Under the pieces are notes generated by a model, which ran no database searches, had not been told where the DNA came from, and saw only the letters and a program-made list of their open reading frames with translations. This document shows, piece after piece, positions 32,091-42,110 of a DNA stretch of 64,000 bases. This DNA is from Prorocentrum cordatum (Eukaryota > Sar > Dinophyceae > Prorocentrales > Prorocentraceae): contig CAUYUJ010014260.1 in assembly GCA_963575745.1 (NCBI GenBank), forward strand, positions 1,122,787-1,186,786, written 5' to 3'. How positions within the stretch are numbered: position 1 is the stretch's first letter; every line of letters begins with the position of its first letter. The position numbers and the translations under genes are program-made.

Positions 32091-32400
32091 ACCCAAGATG
32101 GCCCAAAGATGGCCCCCAAGGCTCCCAAGGGTGCCCCAAGGGGGCCCCAAGAGGTGGCCAGGAAGCCCCAAGAGGCCCCCAGGATGCCCCCAAGGGGCTC
32201 CCAAGAGACCCCCAAGAGGCCCCAAGAGACCCCCAAGAGGCACACAAGATGCTCCAAGAGGCCTCGGCACGAAGGTTTCAGCCATATGTTGGCCTCTTGG
32301 GAGGGGCACTGATCCATATTACTCCAAGAGCGCCTGGGAGAGCCCACGATGACCTCCAAGATGGCTCAAGATATCCCAAGATGTCTCATAATGGCTTCCT
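32090..32400 (+). repeat. CAAGACGGCCC-type array
   Basis: Degenerate CCCCAAGAGGCCCC units, same family as 3095-3620. Confidence 0.85.
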
Positions 32401-33122
32401 CTGTGTGCTGCCCACTTCCCTGATCGAGGCAATTCCTCTGGGCATCGTTTCTGGATGGGCTGGTGGAGATTCTTTTTAGCCAGCGGCCGCAGGCGAGCGC
32501 GCCAGCGGCGAGTCCAGTCAGATCGGGGCGCGCAAAGACGAATTAATCTAAAGCGGTGGGCCGAAGCCTCACGCAGCACCTCAGCGGTCGAGCCGGCGAG
32601 TGGGAAAAGGCTGGCGGTAAACTGGGGAGCAGTGCTGCCAGGGTGCACGCATGCAACGCGTCGGAAGCAGCTGGCGGCCAGGGTGACCAGCGACCAGGGA
32701 CTGCAGTAGACGTGGGAATTAGATGCAAGGGCGCAGGCCCCTGGACTACTACGAAGGTACCAGGGTGGCCGCAGCCAAGTGAACCGTCTGTCATAGGACG
32801 AATTGGGTGCCCAAAGGGGGCGTGAGCATCAGCAGGCTGCAAAGTACCAGCTGGTGGGGATTCGCGAAGCGTCAACAACTAAAGAGGCAGAATCTCGTGT
32901 AGCTAAATTAGGCTGGCAATGCAGCCTCAAGCTTTCCGTAATTAGTCACCCAGGAAGGCGATCTCTCAGGATGTATCGGAGTTGGGTGTCGTCGCTCTTC
33001 CTGGATGCACCTGCCCCCCCTGGAGTGAAAGTTCCTAGTTTGCCGAACCCCCCAGAGGGTTCACATCTGTTGGATACATGCGTTTTCCAAAGTTTTTAGT
33101 TTAGCAATTTAGCTGTTTAGCT
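32401..33122. other. No supported gene
   Basis: Carries CTGGTGGGGATTCGCGAAGC at 32851, shared with 27727. ORFs are short and stops are frequent. Confidence 0.4.
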
Positions 33123-33647
33123 TTAACTTGACCTTCCGACTGGGGGTAATGCCCTGGAGGATCTTCTGGCCAGGCTGGGGGAATGCTTGCGCGGGTGGAG
33201 CTTACCCTTCGACATCGGGGAAGATTGGAACTCTACGCCGTAAGCCGTCCGAGACAATTGCTGGGACGCCAAACTCAAGGCAACGATCCGTGCACCTGCT
33301 CTCCCAGCAGGAGCAGCGGAAAAGTCTGAAGGTGCTTGACCCTTTCTCGTCTCGCCGGGCCTCGCCAGATCGGTCCAGAAGGTCAGGCGCGGCAGGGTCT
33401 CAGCTAAGCTCCGGTGGGCTGTGCAGCTGCATTCAAGGACCAACGTGCCCCACTTTACGCGCCACTGCTCGTAAGCCTCAAGGGTTTCCATCGGGGTCGT
33501 GCTGATCGTCCCTGTAGACCTCCTGGCCCCCCGATTGAGTAGTGAGCGCTCGCGGCTCGCCTGGAGACGGAGTCGGACCCGAATTTCCTGGAGTCGTTCT
33601 ACGCGGAGTTCTTGGATCGGTACGGGAACGACATGCGTCAGGTGTAC
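33123..33647 (-). CDS. Hypothetical ORF, 174 codons
   Basis: Open from just after a TAA (33650-33648) to a stop at 33123. It contains PMETLEAYEQWRVKWGTLVL, ECSCTAHRSLAETLPRL and IVALSLASQQLSRTAYGVEF. Composition and Trp/Tyr content are protein-like and unlike the repeat-derived frames. An internal ATG at 33491 would give 122 residues. I do not recognise a domain. Immediately upstream on this strand is copy 2 of the 155-bp dispersed repeat, so the ORF may be part of a larger decayed element. No splice sites are convincing. Confidence 0.35.
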   Translation of the reverse strand, partial: VHLTHVVPVPIQELRVERLQEIRVRLRLQASRERSLLNRGARRSTGTISTTPMETLEAYEQWRVKWGTLVLECSCTAHRSLAETLPRLTFWTDLARPGETRKGQAPSDFSAAPAGRAGARIVALSLASQQLSRTAYGVEFQSSPMSKGKLHPRKHSPSLARRSSRALPPVGRSS

Positions 33648-33659
33648 TTAACGGGGCCC

Positions 33660-33818
33660 TGGGACACACAAAACTAAATACACACAATTAAAAGGATTCC
33701 CTATACTTTTCCATATTTTTTGGAGTTCCGCCTTCCCCCCCACTTCCCATGTGTTCCCATATTTTCCTGGGGACCGACGATTAATTGTGTCTGTGTGTTT
33801 TTCTCCCTCCTGAGTACT
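33660..33818 (-). repeat. About 155-bp dispersed repeat, copy 2
   Basis: Second copy of the repeat at 20590-20748. Both copies keep the minus frame through NTQTQLIV..QENMG..KWGGR. Complementary CACACAATTAA and TTAATTGTGT flank the core. Confidence 0.65.
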
Positions 33819-34090
33819 GTCTCGAAGGTGCTGTCGGGGACACACACCGCGGCAGGTCCCCAGGGGCCAAGATCCAGATGCTGCCAGAGATCCAGGCCGC
33901 TCCGCTCCGCGGGAGGCTCAGGAAGGCTCGAGACGTTTTGGCCTGGGAACTGGGAAGTGGATAGCGTGTCGCGCCGAAGCGTGGTGGGCCGGAGCTGGCG
34001 GAGCGGTCCCGGCCGCACGACGGCGACGACGAGGATCCTCCCCATCCCTCTTCTGTGGCAACCCATGGAAGCCTACTGTGTCATCTAGCT
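33819..34090. other. No supported gene
   Basis: Mixed sequence between the dispersed repeat and the CT tract; nothing recognised. Confidence 0.4.
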
Positions 34091-34094
34091 GGCT

Positions 34095-34242
34095 AGTCAG
34101 CTCTACATCGGCGCGCTCTCTCCCTCTCTCTCTTTCTCTCTTTGTCTCTCTCTCTCTCTCACTCTCTCTCTCTCTTTCTCGCACTCCCTCCTCTCTCTTT
34201 ATCTCTCTCTCTCACTCTATCTCTCTCTCTCTCTCTCACCAA
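34095..34242. repeat. (CT)n microsatellite, interrupted
   Basis: About 145 bp of CTCTCT with TTT and CACT interruptions. Confidence 0.95.
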
Positions 34243-35418
34243 TTACCAGACTCGGGAGCACGCTGATGCACTCCGAAAACGCGACTTCGAGGACATGCAA
34301 GGCTTCTGTGATCTGCTACCGGACCTCCCTCCCTACGCAGGCCCGCCTATCTGCATCAGCGGGGGCGGCGTGGAGAGCTCGCTGACCAGGGAGCGTATCT
34401 CTCGAAGCTCCTGGCAGTCCATCGTGCCACTCCTCATCCTCCTCCGTCCTCCTCCGTCCTGTCCTCCTCCTCCTTCTGACCCAATCCGCTGTGCCATGCG
34501 CGTGCAAACTCGCCATCGATCGTGAAATCAATCATCGAATGTCGCTTGTTAGCATGAAAGAGAAAAGAACGGTATCTTGGAGGAAATGGTTCTGAGGGTA
34601 TTTTCCAAATTTCCAGAGCCAGGGGCCCCGCTGGACCGGGGACCGTCGAAAAACAAGGAATCCCCGGGGTCAAGGACCCGTGTCCCTCGGGACCCCTCTT
34701 CTGCATGGGAAATTGCTCACGCAATAATGCAAATCGTTAATATGCAGATTTGATGGCTTAGCGTCCGCCGCACAAACCACGCACGATCTTCGTGGACATC
34801 GGCGGCTTGCTGATATGGTGACCTCTGCAGCTGCATTGGGAACATGCCACGGCCGAGGCACCAGCAATTCAACGCCGCTGCTGCTGGCTTGAATCAGCGT
34901 GTGACTGCTGCTATACGACGGTGGGCTATGATGTCCACCAAGGCTTCACCGATCACCTTTCACCAACCGCGCCATGCGTGATCGCACGAGACATCTTGTG
35001 AAACACCATGCTGGGATAAACGACTGCAACAACACGGATGACAAGACAAAGCGGACAAGGTCAGTCAGCCGAGAATGCAGTTACGTAACTCAGAAAAGGC
35101 TGTCCTCTGCCAAGGTGAACATATCCAGTTTCTGCGCCTGTTGACAGCGCTGACGGTGCGATCAACGCATCCATTCGGGCAGAGCGTGGAATGGCATGCA
35201 ACGTTTCGATGGAGACAGGAGGGCACACAGGAGCAGATGCAACAAGGAAGATATGGCGCGAGACCGGGGCGCAGGGATGCATGGAAGAGTCGCAAGAGAG
35301 AGGGGGAGAGTGACGGGGTGAAGGGGAAGAAAGCAGTACCAGCGAGACACACGACAGGACTACAGCAAACTGCAAGGTTAGAATCAGCGGGTTGGTAAGC
35401 AGGGAAAGAGAGAAACTT
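34243..35418. other. No supported gene
   Basis: Lower-GC, mostly unique sequence. Frames are short on both strands. I see no RNA gene or domain. Confidence 0.4.
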
Positions 35419-35419
35419 A

Positions 35420-35555
35420 GAGACAGTGAGGGAGAGGGAGAGAGAGAGAGAGAGAAAGAGACAGGGAGAGAGGGAGAGAGAGAGAGGGAGAGAACGAGAG
35501 AGAGAGAGAGAGAACGAGAGAGACAGAGAGAAAGAGAGAGAGAGAGAGAGCGCGC
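35420..35555. repeat. (GA)n microsatellite, interrupted
   Basis: About 130 bp of GAGAGA with GGGAGA and AACGAGAG interruptions. Confidence 0.95.
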
Positions 35556-36735
35556 CGCGCGCGCAACAAGTAAGCTACATATACATAGTTAATCATGCGT
35601 ATGTTGCACCTGGCTGTTGGTCTGACCACAGTAATTCGGGAAGCGAGTTGGGGAGTCAGGGCCAGAGCTGGGGAAGGACGGGGCGGTGGTGGGACGTATA
35701 CTGCCATCCCGACGGAGGCTATTAAAGAAATGCCTGACGTCAGGGTCACATATCATAGAACCCTGCCGGACTTCTGGTGAACTACTTGCTGCAACCTCCT
35801 CTGGATAGACGGTGCTAGGGGATGCTAGGTATAACTGGCCACTCTTATCGCCGTCGCCTTCCTGTAGCCGATTTGGGCTTCAGGCTCAAGTCTGGAGGGC
35901 CCGTAACAAGCCAGTCCCGAATCTCCAGTTCGGGGCAATGCAAACTAAATGAATCCGCGTGGCTATCAACAAGAGTAGGGGGCGCGCGAGCCGAACCTCT
36001 CGTGAAAGGAGGGGGGCCATGCACCCAATCCCGAATCGAGTAGGAAGGTGGGCCGTTCCTGCCCCGCGGTCCTCCCATCGCGCGTAGACAGTATTGGACT
36101 CGGGGAAAACACGCGGATGGCAACGCAAGGCGCAGAGGTGGCATTGCGGAGGGGTGGGAGATGAGGCCAGAACGGAACAGAACAGCTGAACCGACACACA
36201 GCGAGAACGAGGTACAACACATGCATCGATATTTGTGCATCTACTTGCATTTAGATAGATCAGGGCCCCGTAGAACCGGACACACTGGACTCGGACACCC
36301 AACTGCCCTCGAAACCAATTCGCCCAGACAGTGGCACGAACAAAATACTGCACTGCAACATTTCCAGAGTAAGCCCCGACACAAGCCATAAAAGCCGCAG
36401 CAAACAAGAAATGCACGGGTGCTGAAAAATGCGACTTTGGAGCAAAGGGTGTCGTTTCCGTTGTTTCCCGTGTCCTGGTTTATTTGTGTCCTGGTCTCCA
36501 GGGGCCTGAATTGATATATCAACATTTCCGCCAGACCCCTTGTGAGGCTGCGTGGCTTAGGCTTGCCCCCTGCGCCAGTTCCAACTTCCTGTTTCCATTG
36601 TGATGGTTTACCGTCTGCTTCCTGTTGGCAGATTGCTGAAGTCCGCACGAGGGGGGGCAAGCCCCAAACCGGCCTACACCACGCCCTCCCAAGGGACTCA
36701 GAATTTCTAGGGTTCGTGGGACATGCACGTACGTG
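35556..36735. other. No supported gene
   Basis: Several overlapping ORFs of 60-226 codons on the minus strand. None shows a domain or splice context. Low-repeat sequence. Confidence 0.35.
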
Positions 36736-37060
36736 AGACTCGCGCCCCGAATACAGTAAGCCTTCCCCCGAAATTACGCGATGGTCGCGTGCCCGAGGCA
36801 ATCTAAGTTCGAAAATTACGTGATACTCGCGTCCCGGAGGCCAAGATCCTTTGACAATTACGCCGGACGTGTGCCCCCGATGTACACCATATTCGCGACC
36901 CCGAATCCAAAACCACCCCAACGATACGCCATTGTTCGCGTCCCCGAGGCCCCGACCCGTGATCGAATTATACCAGATCTACTTACACGAAACCAGAACC
37001 TCTTGTAACTTCCACAATGTTCGCGTCCCCGAAGCCGTAAGCCCTGGCAAGTTACACGCC
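36735..37060. repeat. 42-bp-type minisatellite, locus 1
   Basis: Diverged units of GTCCCCGAGGCCACGATCC followed by AATTACGCnATnTTCGC; spacing here is 42-51 bp. Confidence 0.7.
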
Positions 37061-37254
37061 GGTCGGAAGAAGAAGGTAGAAACACCAAGTAGGAAGGCGG
37101 ATTAAGTGGATGTGGTCCATGTCCTCCCAGAGAATAACAAAACACAACAAAAGCTTGTCGATTCTTGAAGTAGGAAGGCGCTTGACAAGGATTGGGATCT
37201 GGGAATCCAGAAATACCTACTTTCAACGACCGGCGTGTTCGCCAGATCTGCGTT

Positions 37255-37625
37255 GTCGGGGCCACGCCCGCCATAAACTATGCAAAGATCGCGTGCCCGA
37301 GGCCACGGCCCCTCGCAGATTGCGCGATGCTCGCGCGCCCGCGGCGGCGATCCCTCGTTCACGCCCCCGGGGCCACGATCCCTCGCAAACACGTTGTCGC
37401 ATTCGCGAAAACATAAGTACCAGATCTGCGCCACCGAAGCCACGATCCCCCGTAAAGTACGCAACCTCCGCGTCCTCGAAGCCACGGTCCCTCGTGAGTT
37501 ACGCTATATTCGGTTTCCCGAGGCCACGATCCCCCAGAAAGTACACAAAATTAGCGCCCCCGGAGCCACGACCCCCCGTAAATAACGCCACGCGTGCGTC
37601 CTCGAAGCCAGAATCCTTAACCGGA
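37255..37625. repeat. 42-bp-type minisatellite, locus 2
   Basis: Units such as GAAGCCACGATCCCCCGTAA followed by AGTACGCAACCTCCGCGTCCTC, 42 bp long. The period is 14 codons, so plus-strand translation shows a repeating (E)ATIPRKVRNLRVL-like block. Confidence 0.8.
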
Positions 37626-37984
37626 CCAGACAAGAACGGGAAGCGTCCTTTTGTGTCCTGGGCTTATGAAATCTCCTACGTTCTTAGTATGGACTGCGCA
37701 AGTCTGTCGTGGCGCGCTTGCGTTTGCGTGTGCGCGTGCTTGCGTGGAATATGTGTATGTGTGTCCGTGCGTGGTGGTATGCGGCACTGCTGTGTTATGC
37801 CATGCTGCCCTGCCGTGCTCCTGCGGTCTGCGTGAACGCATGTTGACTCTCTGTGTGTGTGCGTGTGTGTGCATGTGTGTATGTGCCTGCGTGTGCGTGT
37901 GCCTATGTGCGTGTGCCTATTTGCGTGTGCCTATGTGCGTGTGCCTATGGGTGCGGCTCTGTGAATACATGCTCTATGTGTATT
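37626..37984. repeat. GTGTGC/GTGCCTAT low-complexity block
   Basis: GTGTGCGTGTGCCTATGTGC repeats at 37840-37960, preceded by GTGCGTGC. No gene. Confidence 0.7.
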
Positions 37985-38082
37985 CTGCCGTGCTGCTGCG
38001 TGTTCTGCCGTGCTGCTGTGTGTTCTGCCGTGCTCCTGTGTATTCTGCCATGGTCCTGCTCTGCCGTGCTCCTATGTGTTAA
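37985..38082. repeat. 20-bp tandem array, third copy (truncated)
   Basis: Four to five units of TGTTCTGCCGTGCTCCTGTG, as in the arrays at 39795 and 43179. On the minus strand it follows directly after the shared 3' tail of the element upstream. No spliced-leader relic is attached. Confidence 0.8.
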
Positions 38083-38185
38083 AGTTGAAGTTAAAGACGG
38101 GGCCTTCAAGGCGTAGGGGGTCGCCCAAGAAAAAATACAGACTGGGCCAGACGGGGCCAGAGCTCCCGAAAGAAGCCGAGTCGCC
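38083..38185 (-). repeat. Shared 3' tail, copy 2
   Basis: Minus strand: GACTCGGCTTCTTTCGGGAG..GGCCCCGTCTGGCCC..GCCTTGAAGGCCCCGTC then TTTAACTTCAACTTTAAC. It aligns along its length to the tail at 40013-40125. The terminal TTTAAC repeat resembles LINE 3' tails. Confidence 0.75.
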
Positions 38186-38534
38186 TCAAGTGCAGCACTG
38201 ACCAGAGCATATGCTACACAATATCATATCAAGTGCAACACTGCAAAGAACAGGTCCTACACATATCCCCATCGACTCGCAACCAGAATCATGCAAGCAC
38301 TGCGCACAACAGCAGAACCTGCACATGATCAGGGCTCACTGAGAGTGTGCAATCGACTGCAAAGAAATCTAACGGAGTGCACAATCAGATGCAGCAAGCC
38401 ACTCACATGACAGAGAGAGTGCGCCCTCAACAATACCGTGATGCGTCAGAGAACACACCCAAATACAGGAGGCCACTCACTCAGAAGAGGAAGCGATGTC
38501 CGAACAGCAAGGAGGCACTCGAGGCAGCAACACC

Positions 38535-39725
38535 TTACCGCGTGCTCAAGTCGACCCTGCGCTGCACTTGGTCGGCGATGTCCTGCACCGTCTGCCAGCC
38601 CGCCCTAGCGAGCAGCAAGTCGGACTCGGCCGAGCTAGGAAGCGTGACACCGAACCTCTTTTCGAGCATCTCCACGACCCGAGCGGCGTTCTTCACGCAG
38701 CCGCCGAAAGGAAGGAAGGCAGAGGAGCTGGACACCGTGCTCCCGATGAGCCGAAGCTGCGTGGCCAGGACGCAGGCGACCACGCGCTCCGCGGGCAAGG
38801 CCTGACGCCCGATCTTCACGCTCTGCACGGATCCCTCCGACCCGCCGTCGTCCCAGTTGACGCCGCGCCGCCGCCTCTGCTCGGCGTCGCCGTGCCCGTC
38901 CACGTCGCGCAGCTCGCCCTCGTCGCACTCGGACGGCTCGCGGCTGCGCTGCTCGGCCCTGAGCGTTGGGAAGAGCGAGGTGGCAACCAGCACCGCCGCC
39001 CGCTGGCGCGCGACAGGCTCGGCTTGGCCGCGGCGCCTCTCCTTCAGCCCGTCCTCCAGCTCCTGCTCGCTGCCGACCGTGCTGAGGCTACAGCCGCTGC
39101 CGTCGCCCTCCTGCGGCGCAGAGCCCACCGGTGCCGCCTCGGCGCGGCGGCGCCGACGGCTGTGGCCGCGGGGCCTGCCGCCTGCCTCCGCCTCGGCGCC
39201 AGCCGCTCCGACGGCGGCAGGGGCCCGCGCAACAGGTTCCCCCGATTTGGCCGCAGCCCGAAGCGGCCCGAGGTCGGGCGCGACCTGCACCGAGCTCACA
39301 GCTGCCTCGCCTGCCGCCGGGGGCGGGCCCGCCGCGCGAGCCGCGCATCGGCCGCCGCGCTGCGCGCCCTGCGGCCGCGAGAGGGCCTCCTGCAGGACCT
39401 CCACGCCCTTGCCGAGGTCGACGTGCGCGCCGACGTTGCGCAAGGCACGGCCCCTGCCGCAAGGCCGCGCGCCCCGCACCTGCTGGCGCATAGCCGGCCC
39501 CATGGCGGCCTGACGCATGGCGAGCTCGAGGTCCTCCTCGGCGCACGCCGCGTCGCCGCCGTCCAGCAGCGCCCGAACCGCGCGCACAGCTGCGGCCACG
39601 GCTGCCGCGACAACCTGCCTGGAGCCGCCGCCTGCCGCTGCTCCGTGCGCAGCTCCGTGGGCGGTGGCCTTCAAGAGCTCGGCAGCGCCTGCCAGCTCCT
39701 CGGCCCCGCCCGACCGCAGCCCCAT
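38535..39725 (-). CDS. SL-tagged intronless retrogene, Ala-rich protein with an ACP-like C-terminus
   Basis: 396 codons, uninterrupted. I chose the start at 39725 because it is the first ATG downstream of the spliced-leader relic at 39794-39773. The open frame extends upstream only through the leader and array. The N-terminal two thirds is Ala/Arg/Gly-rich and probably disordered. The last 60 residues read NAARVVEMLEKRFGVTLP, then WQTVQDIADQVQRRV, resembling helices II-IV of an acyl carrier protein (LVxxLExxFGxxLP..TVxDI). The DSL serine that carries phosphopantetheine is not seen: the site reads FGGC. If related, it is a non-carrier or degenerate ACP fold. ACG-CG|GTAAGG at the 3' end resembles a donor but is probably chance. 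Expression cannot be judged. Confidence 0.5.
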   Translation of the reverse strand: MGLRSGGAEELAGAAELLKATAHGAAHGAAAGGGSRQVVAAAVAAAVRAVRALLDGGDAACAEEDLELAMRQAAMGPAMRQQVRGARPCGRGRALRNVGAHVDLGKGVEVLQEALSRPQGAQRGGRCAARAAGPPPAAGEAAVSSVQVAPDLGPLRAAAKSGEPVARAPAAVGAAGAEAEAGGRPRGHSRRRRRAEAAPVGSAPQEGDGSGCSLSTVGSEQELEDGLKERRRGQAEPVARQRAAVLVATSLFPTLRAEQRSREPSECDEGELRDVDGHGDAEQRRRRGVNWDDGGSEGSVQSVKIGRQALPAERVVACVLATQLRLIGSTVSSSSAFLPFGGCVKNAARVVEMLEKRFGVTLPSSAESDLLLARAGWQTVQDIADQVQRRVDLSTR

Positions 39726-39772
39726 GCTCGCGCCGCCGCAGCAGAAGACCGAACGGGCAGCGCAGCAAATGG

Positions 39773-39794
39773 CTTGAGCCAAAACGGCTACGGA
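39773..39794 (-). other. Spliced-leader (DinoSL) relic, one substitution
   Basis: Minus strand begins TCCGTAGCC, has GTTTTGG where canonical DinoSL has ATTTTGG, and ends GGCTCAAG. It is followed by CCATTTGC, not a GT donor, so it is not an SL RNA gene. It marks the 5' end of a reverse-transcribed mRNA. Confidence 0.9.
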
Positions 39795-40012
39795 TGCTCC
39801 GATGTGTTCTGCCATGCTCCTGCGTGTTCTGCCGTGCTCCTGTGTGTTCCGCCGTGCTGCTGGTTGTTTTGTCGTGCTCCTATCAATTTTGTGTGATCTG
39901 CCGCGCTCCTGTGCGTTCTGCCATGCTCCTGCGTGTTCTGCCCTGCTCCTATGTACTCTGAATATTCGGCCGTGCTCCTCCTGATCCTGCGCGTTCTGCC
40001 GTGCTCGCGCGT
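39795..40012. repeat. 20-bp tandem array abutting an SL relic, copy 2
   Basis: Units TGTTCTGCCATGCTCCTGCG, TGTTCTGCCGTGCTCCTGTG and variants, period 20 bp, about 9-10 units with a diverged centre. On the minus strand it lies between the 3' tail of the upstream element and the SL relic. Confidence 0.85.
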
Positions 40013-40125
40013 GCTAAAGTTAAAGTTAAAGACGGGGCCTTCAAGGCACAGGGAAGGAGGAAAACGGGGACAGGGCCAGGCGGGGCCAAAGTTCCCGAGA
40101 GGCGCCGAGTCCCAGGCAAAGCGAG
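40013..40125 (-). repeat. Shared 3' tail, copy 1
   Basis: Minus strand: GACTCGGCGCCTCTCGGGAA..GGCCCCGCCTGGCCC..GCCTTGAAGGCCCCGTC then TTTAACTTTAACTTTA. Homologous to 38083-38185 although the ORFs before them are unrelated. Confidence 0.75.
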
Positions 40126-40182
40126 CCACCTGAGCCTACGCACAAGGGAGCAACAGGCGCTGGCGGAAAGGCGGGAAGGCCT

Positions 40183-42110
40183 TCAATCACTCTCCGACTC
40201 CGAGCCGCGGCGCGCCAGGCGGCGGCGGACCCTACGGCTCACGTGGCCGCCGCTCGGCGCGGCGCCCGCGGCTGCGCGCTCCTCCTCGGCGGTCTCGCTC
40301 GCGCCGAGGGCCCCAGCACTCGGGCTTGGCCGCTGCTGGGGCAAGCTGGCAGCCGCCGCCTCCACCGCCTGCGCTGCCGCGGGAGCCGCTGGACCGCTGC
40401 CAGAGCTGCTGGCCGCGGCTGAGGCTCCGCCTGCAGGCTCCGCTTCCATGCCGAGCCACTCCAGGTAGCGCCCCTGGGCGTGTCCTGGCACTGGCCCTTG
40501 CGAGCGCAAGGCAGGGATGCCCCCTGCCTCACTCTCTGTTTGTCCGCTCGAGGCCTGCCTCCAGGATGGAGCCCTCGCTCCCGCAGGCTGCGCTGGTTCC
40601 TGCCTGACTTGTTGGTCAGGTAGCTGGGCCCTGGGCACTGCGCCTTCAGGCGAGACTTGCCTCCCGCGTGGCTGCCCGGCACCTTGCAGGCGCCACGCTT
40701 GGAGCAAGCCGCGATCTCCTGGGTGTCCTCGCCTTCGCCCGCGCAGGCGTAGCTGAGCACGTGCCCCAGGATGCTGAAGGCGACAGCGGTGGCCGAGAGG
40801 GCTGCCGCGCTGCTCCCCCAGGCGTGGCCGCTTGGCTGGAGCGCCGCCGCCGAGGGTCTCACCAGCCAGAGGGGGCCCCGCAGCCGCAGCGGACAGCGCC
40901 TGGCCGATCCCGCCAGCAGGAGGGAGCCCTTCGCTGCTCATGGCCGAGCCATCGAAGTACAGCTTGCCGTTGTGCCTGCCGACAACTGGCTGCCGAAGCC
41001 TCCAGATACGCATCGTCCAGTGCGCGTTGGGAATGGAGACACCTCGCGCGTGCCGCACCTTCACGTGCCGCTCGATTCCTGGCCCGAGCAGTTGTCCGAT
41101 GGCGTCCCCGAACAACAGCCGAAGCAAGAGGGGGCTGCAGTAGAGCTTCCGCCTCTCATGGCGGTTGAAGGCCTGCAGAGCACACGAGCTTGCAACTGAG
41201 CTCATCGCCCGAGGCCCGAGGAACATGGGAACGAACTCGTCACCGACGTCCACGACCATGCCCCACTCCGACTCGAGGCACCAGCCGAAACGCTCCTGGG
41301 TCCGCACCACCGCGTCGACGGGCGAGGCACAGCGCACCCCAGTGGAGGCTCTAGCGCACCTGGCTGATGCCGCCTCCAGCCCATGAGCACGAACCCTGAG
41401 TGGCAGCTCGGCTGGCTGCTGCGGATCCGCAATCCTTGCCATCGCCTCGGGATACCCAGGTACGCCTGCTCTGCCCATGGGGTCGCTCCACTCGCCAGTG
41501 CCGAACCCGAGGGCCCCGACCGCGTTCTCCTCAGCGCCCAGGGGCATGAGAACACAGCTGGGCCCTGCAGCGTTCTCTGGGTACATGGGCGGGTCGATGA
41601 AGTCTATGCCGTGGAACTCCACCAAGGCGCCCTCGACGACCTAGGCCCTCTGGTAGGCTGCCTCCTTGAGGGCGCTCGGGAGGGACCCCCTTTCCCAGCG
41701 CCAGCGGCAGGGCACGACTGGCGCCGTGGCCTGGCCAGGTGCAGGCGGGGCCAGCTCGCTCCCGAGGCTGCGTGGCTGCTTTCCCCCCATGCGGGCTGCC
41801 TCGGCGTGGCCCCACTCGTGCTGGCGCAGGCCCGCCGCACAGGTCTCGCTAGGCACTCGCTGGCCCTGGCTGCGCCCCTCCGACGCGGCCCCCAGCGGCG
41901 CTGCCAGCAGGACGGGAAGCCAGAGGAGCCAGGTCCGCCGCCTCTGCAGCCAGCCCCCGCTTGCATGCCTGGGCCACCGTCGGCCACTCGCCCAGCGCCT
42001 TGCCGCACCGCTCGGCTCGGCCTCGCTCCGCGGCTGGCTGTGGCTGCCAGGGGCCACCGCTGTCTGCGAGATCGCCATCGTCGCTGCTGATCTCCTCCAT
42101 GGGGCAGGAC
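40183..42110 (-). pseudogene. LINE-derived ORF2 remnant without reverse transcriptase
   Basis: Minus-strand coding potential is spread over at least three frames, so frameshifts are required. In order: a segment with PMEEISSDDGDLADSGGPW (42.1 kb); a 480-codon frame from 41625 (FGWCLESEWGMVVDVGDEF, HWTMRIWRLRQPVVGR, GKLYFDGSAM, the last like the YxDGSA start of RNase H); a second frame near 40.8-40.55 kb with KAQCPGPSYLTNKSGRNQ and RERGLHPGG, resembling the Cys-rich C-terminal region of dinoflagellate LINE ORF2; and finally the first frame again, ending SRRVRRRLARRGSESESD. Endonuclease and reverse transcriptase motifs were not found. It looks like an internally deleted, decayed LINE copy. Confidence 0.45.

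Noticed and set aside
38496-39896. Plus-strand ORF of 466 codons
   Set aside because: It is antisense to the minus-strand retrogene that carries the leader relic and shows no domain; GC-rich antisense frames are often open.
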